A stretch of 64,000 nucleotides of DNA, from assembly GCA_036346405.1 (NCBI GenBank), contig CM070563.1:27031600-27095599 (forward strand), read 5' to 3'. A model generated the notes under the pieces. The model was not told the origin of the DNA and did not search any database. It was given only the letters and a program-made list of their open reading frames with translations. This document shows positions 60,455 through 64,000 of the stretch, in pieces (the first letter of the stretch is position 1; the number at the start of each line of letters is the position of its first letter). The position numbers and the translations under genes are program-made. This stretch comes from Phyllostachys edulis (lineage: Eukaryota > Streptophyta > Magnoliopsida > Poales > Poaceae).

Positions 60455-62405
60455 GACATGTTAGTCTCTCGGTTTTTAAAACACGTTTTAAAATCGAGAA
60501 TAGTGAATGGTTCCACATGTCAGTGACTCATTTACTAAATATGTTTTAAATTAGATTTCTGATTAACTTTTCAACTGGTCCCACCTGTCACACACTCTGC
60601 ACTTAATCACTATCATTTAGCACTAACCATCACTTAATCTCGCCTGGCCAACTGGCGGAGAGAGAAGGAGAGAAGCAACAGGGCTTCATGTGGCCGACGG
60701 GAAAGGCGAGCTCGCCGGCGACGAGGCAATCGCGGAAAGGCTCGGGGGAGCTCAGGAATGGAAAGGTGGTGTCATGGCGATTCTAGGCATGGTGAAGATG
60801 GCCGGAGAGGTGGACAGAGTCGATGTCACGGCGACGAGAGGCGACGAGGAGCCTCAGGCCAAAGATGGCATTTGCGCTAGGGGCAAAGGCAAAGGGAATT
60901 TGAAGCTCAAATCGGCTCAGGGTAATATCACAAAGCTAACGATCATGGTTCAGGGCCCTAGGGTCGCCTGAGGTGAGCCGACGGCGATGTCTCGCGGGGA
61001 GGCCAGGAGCTTCACTAACGATTATGGCGCAAACGCACTACACTATCCAAATTAAAGGAGGCTTATGCTCTAGTAGCTCACCACGATCATGAGGAAGCTG
61101 ACAATGAGGTTGGAGAAGGGCTGAGGTGGCTTGACGGTAATGAATAGAGGCAGCGACGACAAGCTTCATGGTGGTAGGTCTTCTCAGTGAAAATCAGCTG
61201 AAACGAAGCACATGCACTGATTTGGGGGGACTCAAATGGAGTTATTGACCTCATTGGGGTCAAGGACTCACTCGAGAAGGGTTGGCGTGAATGGCGGCGG
61301 TAGAGACAGAGAGGTTCACGGTGACGGCTCGGTGTGGGAGAAGATAGCTGAAATGGACTGCACAAGAAGATTCAGTGAGGTGAGGCGATGCTCAAATCGA
61401 ACACAGAGTGTCCAGGGACTCACCGGGCGTGGAGATCTCCCGCGACTACTGTAGCACCAAAGATGGGGAAGAAGACCCAATTTTTGAGCTACACTGCATT
61501 GGAAGGACAGACAAGTGAGGGGTTGAATGAGTGAGCTAAATGGCGCATAATGACGCGCATGTCGAGGGCCTAGCTCACCGGTTCACGCTCGAGCTTCGGC
61601 GGAGCGTGCGTACCGAAGCTCGAGACGACGACGCGTTCCGGGCGATATGGTGAAAGAAACTTACCGGTAAGGGAGAAAATGGAAACGACGTTTGAGGTTT
61701 AGGGTTTCGGTACTAAGGGAGGGTCATCAAGTAGCGAGACGAAGACAAGAAGGTCGACGGAAAACTTGCAGGCAGCTCGAGTTTTTGCAAGTTTCTCAGA
61801 CGTCAACGAGTCCTAGGCAGAGCAAATTGGTGGGCGGAGTAGGTGAGATCGGACGACCTTGGTCCTCTCCCGTGGGCACTCAAGGATGACGCCAGCGACG
61901 GCATGGGCGAAGCTCTAGTGCGCTACAGGACAAAGGCGACGGGGCTGCGCAAGGTGGAAGAAAGGGCCTAACGTGCGGGCCCAGAACATTAGCAATAGGA
62001 GTGCAAGGTGCTGGCACGGGCTGCAGCAGTGCGCGAGAGGAGTTCGGCCGGGGCAGATTCGGCCCATTGGATCAGCTGGAATTCAAATCAAATTTTGAAT
62101 TTTTTCCAACTGGCTGAGTGGTTTCTGAATTTTTTAAGTTAGCAAATATGCTCCAAAATTTATGAAATTTTTCAGGGAAGTTCCTGACACGGTATAGTTT
62201 CTTGTGTAAAGTTTTTAGTATTTTATCTATTCTTTGTTTTTCTGAAAAAGTTTCCAAGCTACTTTTCATATATTTGCATTAGTTGATTTGATGAAAATTT
62301 TTGAAACGTACTCAAATAAAATTTTCCACAAATAAACACACTTAAATTTTAATTTGCTCACTTATTTTATTACACTTACCAAAATGTGATTTTTGGGATG
62401 TTACA
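60455..62405 (-). mobile_element. Long gypsy-type LTR S3, minus strand, right part
   Basis: It continues 28721-30039 after removal of P1, with GACAT as the P1 duplication. It ends ATTTTTGGGATGTTACA, which in reverse complement is TGTAACATCCCAAAAAT, the LTR start. Inverted GC-rich and CACATGTCAGTGAC features match G3 and S4. The frames at 60690-61889 lie inside it and are not supported as genes. Confidence 0.75.
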
Positions 62406-62690
62406 CGCTCGTCTGCACTGCAAACTCTGTCACCTACACTGCACGGTCATCACATGTTTTAAAACTTTGACTATTAATACAGGTTAATGTATATAAATTA
62501 ACTACATAATGATAGCGCCATTCAATTTGACTTGCAAAATAATTTCATGATATATAACTTTTGCTTTTGCTAGTACATTACGATAGAAACTACAGTCAAA
62601 GTCTTGCGCTGGAGATCGTGAAAAGTATAAAACGACTTAAATTTTGGGACAGAGCAAGTACTGCTCTAGTTGTACTTCCGGTCTTCTACC
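62406..62690. other. Spacer with a MITE-like remnant
   Basis: No gene is supported. The right part, AAAACGACTTAAATTTTGGG followed by ACAGAGCAAGTA (62628-62661), resembles the terminal part of a grass Stowaway or related MITE, but no matching left end was found. The first 30 bp may be the old sequence into which S3 inserted. Confidence 0.4.
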
Positions 62691-64000
62691 TAGGGGTGTT
62701 CATTCGGTTTTTTCGGTATTTTTGGTTCAGTAAATACGATATTGTTAGTTCGGTAAATACGGTGTTTTTTTAAATACGGTTCAGTTTCGGTAAATCCTGA
62801 CTTTTTTCGGTACGGTATCGGTAGATCCCATATTTACCAAAGTTGACGCGAATTAGCAAACGTCGACGTTGTTCAAGAATGCGCCGCGTCTAACGCTGGC
62901 AAAGGTTCTCACCCCAAAGCCAGAAGAAAGCAAGCGTCGAGAATGAAGAAGAAGACTACAGACCCACCCGCTGACTCAATGAGGTAGTGACCAAAGACAT
63001 TGCACAAAGAAAGACTCGAGTCTCTGTGTCTCAAAGAAGGCTCAGAGGGGCGAGGGCAGATCGCAGAGGCGCAAAGCAGTCAGGCGCTAGCACTGCCAAG
63101 ACTTAGGCACTCAGCGAATATTCAACACTTCAACAAAGAATCAAGTTGCACTTGCAAGATGATCTACAAAGTCTTTCATTTGATCATTTCAGTCTTTCAG
63201 AAAGGACTTAGCAAGGAGTATTCAGCAATCAGCAGACAGTCACTAGCTCACTATTTCATTTCAGTCTTTCAAAAAGGAGTTAGCACTTAGCACTTACTCA
63301 CTTAGCAAGGATTAAGGAACTACAAAGTAATAACCATTAAGTCATTAACCAGCAAGCACGCTCAGTTGCTCACAGTAATTTAGTCCATATTCCAAACTTC
63401 AGTTCATTGTCCAAAATATCCAACAGTCCAAATAGCAAATAAACAATTACAAAAGATTACTCATATTATAGTCTACATAGTCCAATTTCATAGTTCTTCA
63501 AGCATCAAAGTTAAATATCAAAGTTGGATCTAAGGAGAAGACACTTGCTGTTGGAATATCTTCCACATCTTGGACCGTCTCCCCGATACCTACATGACAC
63601 AAAAAGAAGATAATAAGTTGAGTATTTATAACACTCACAAATAGAAATATGATGCCTAGACTTATGGTACCTTCAAATTTAGAAAGATCTGCTAGATCGG
63701 CTTCAACATTTATGCGCTTTGAACCATGCAACCAATCTTGTGCACATATCAAGCATTGGAGTGTTAATGGAGACAAGGAGCTTCTAAAATCATCGAGAAC
63801 ACGACCACTAGTACTAAAAGCTGATCCAGAAGAACAGTTGATATGGGGATTGCTAATATACCACTAGCCATGTGTGAAAGGATAGGAAAACGAGGTGAAC
63901 TGCATTTCCACCAAGAGAGAATGTCAAAACCTTTAACATCATCTTCGGTATCTTCAGCAAGGTACTTGTCCAATTCAGATTTACCACCACTAGAAACTTT
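62691..64000 (-). mobile_element. hAT transposon, 3' end, running off the window
   Basis: TAGGGGTGTTCATTCGG at 62691 is a hAT-type terminal repeat, followed by subterminal CGGT/TTCGGTA repeats to about 62830. About 650 bp of non-coding sequence with AGTCTTTCA repeats (63170-63270) follow, then a minus-strand transposase. Only one end is in the window, so length and target duplication are unknown. Confidence 0.75.
63498..64000 (-). pseudogene. hAT transposase, C-terminal part, frameshifted
   Basis: Reading leftwards, ELDKYLAEDTEDD-like and FDILSWWKCSSPRFPILSHM are the hAT dimerisation (Dimer_Tnp_hAT) region; SAFSTSGRVLDDFRSSLSPL and LICAQDWL follow. One base appears lost near 63832-63833, so the frame shifts right after IPISTV. 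An 81-bp intron with GT/AG borders (63590-63670) precedes the last exon, ending DPTLIFNFDA and TGA at 63498. hAT transposases cut and paste the element in the nucleus. The catalytic core lies beyond the right edge. Confidence 0.82.

Noticed and set aside
60690..61889. Frames of 72-93 codons that might be a host gene
   Set aside because: They lie in the inverted GC-rich part of LTR S3; matching parts of G3 and S4 also show chance open frames without domains.

Overview
The window is transposon-dense intergenic DNA from a plant nuclear genome, most likely a grass. The evidence is Stowaway MITEs with CTCCCTCCG-type ends, a Tat-lineage gypsy element carrying an antisense spliced gene, very long gypsy LTRs beginning TGTAACATCCC, CACTA elements with subterminal repeats, and a short GC-rich gene exon flanked by AT-rich intron. 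I see no bacterial, organellar or viral genome signal. Assignment below the family Poaceae is a guess. Nearly every long open frame is either decayed transposon coding sequence or a by-product of low-complexity LTR DNA. The only host-like gene is a truncated fragment at 26.25-28.15 kb that resembles tyrosyl-DNA phosphodiesterase 2.

Stack A (0.9-26.25 kb). After an unrecognised minus-strand open frame at the left edge come a hAT-like MITE (564-823) and a gypsy-type solo LTR (866-3905). An unclassified repeat (3906-5416, resuming at 25791-26245) was hit by a minus-strand solo LTR (5417-8237 plus 25764-25785), with exact CTACT target duplications. That LTR was hit by a complete chromodomain-bearing gypsy retrotransposon, G1 (8238-25758). 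G1 then received two CACTA elements of one family: C1 in its 5' LTR (9004-11757, TSD TCC) and C2, inverted, in its integrase (18999-22313, TSD AAA). G1 keeps primer site, gag, protease, RT, RNase H, integrase, chromodomain, PPT and both LTRs, but has at least 14 in-frame stops and two frameshifts.

Stack B (about 28.7-62.4 kb). A minus-strand long LTR was hit by a copia element, P1 (30040-60454). P1's 5' LTR is broken by a gypsy/LARD-like fragment (30413 to about 35700). Its reverse transcriptase is split by a third CACTA element, C3 (39428-57999, TSD TAT). C3 contains a minus-strand Tat-type gypsy element, G2 (41656-50923), and G2's integrase contains a minus-strand TRIM (45517-46211). This gives five levels of nesting. 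C3 also holds a truncated long LTR (51022-55437), a Mutator-like MITE and a 547-bp tandem duplication, all tied to TA/ACAT microsatellites.

Right edge (62.4-64 kb). A MITE-like remnant precedes one end of a hAT transposon (from 62691). Its minus-strand transposase keeps the C-terminal dimerisation region but is frameshifted, and the element runs off the window.

The genes do not form a pathway. The window records successive insertions and decay. The least ordinary parts are the antisense four-exon gene in G2, the third (internal) cluster of the CACTA subterminal motif in all three C elements, and the five-deep nest. I found no convincing new molecular system.
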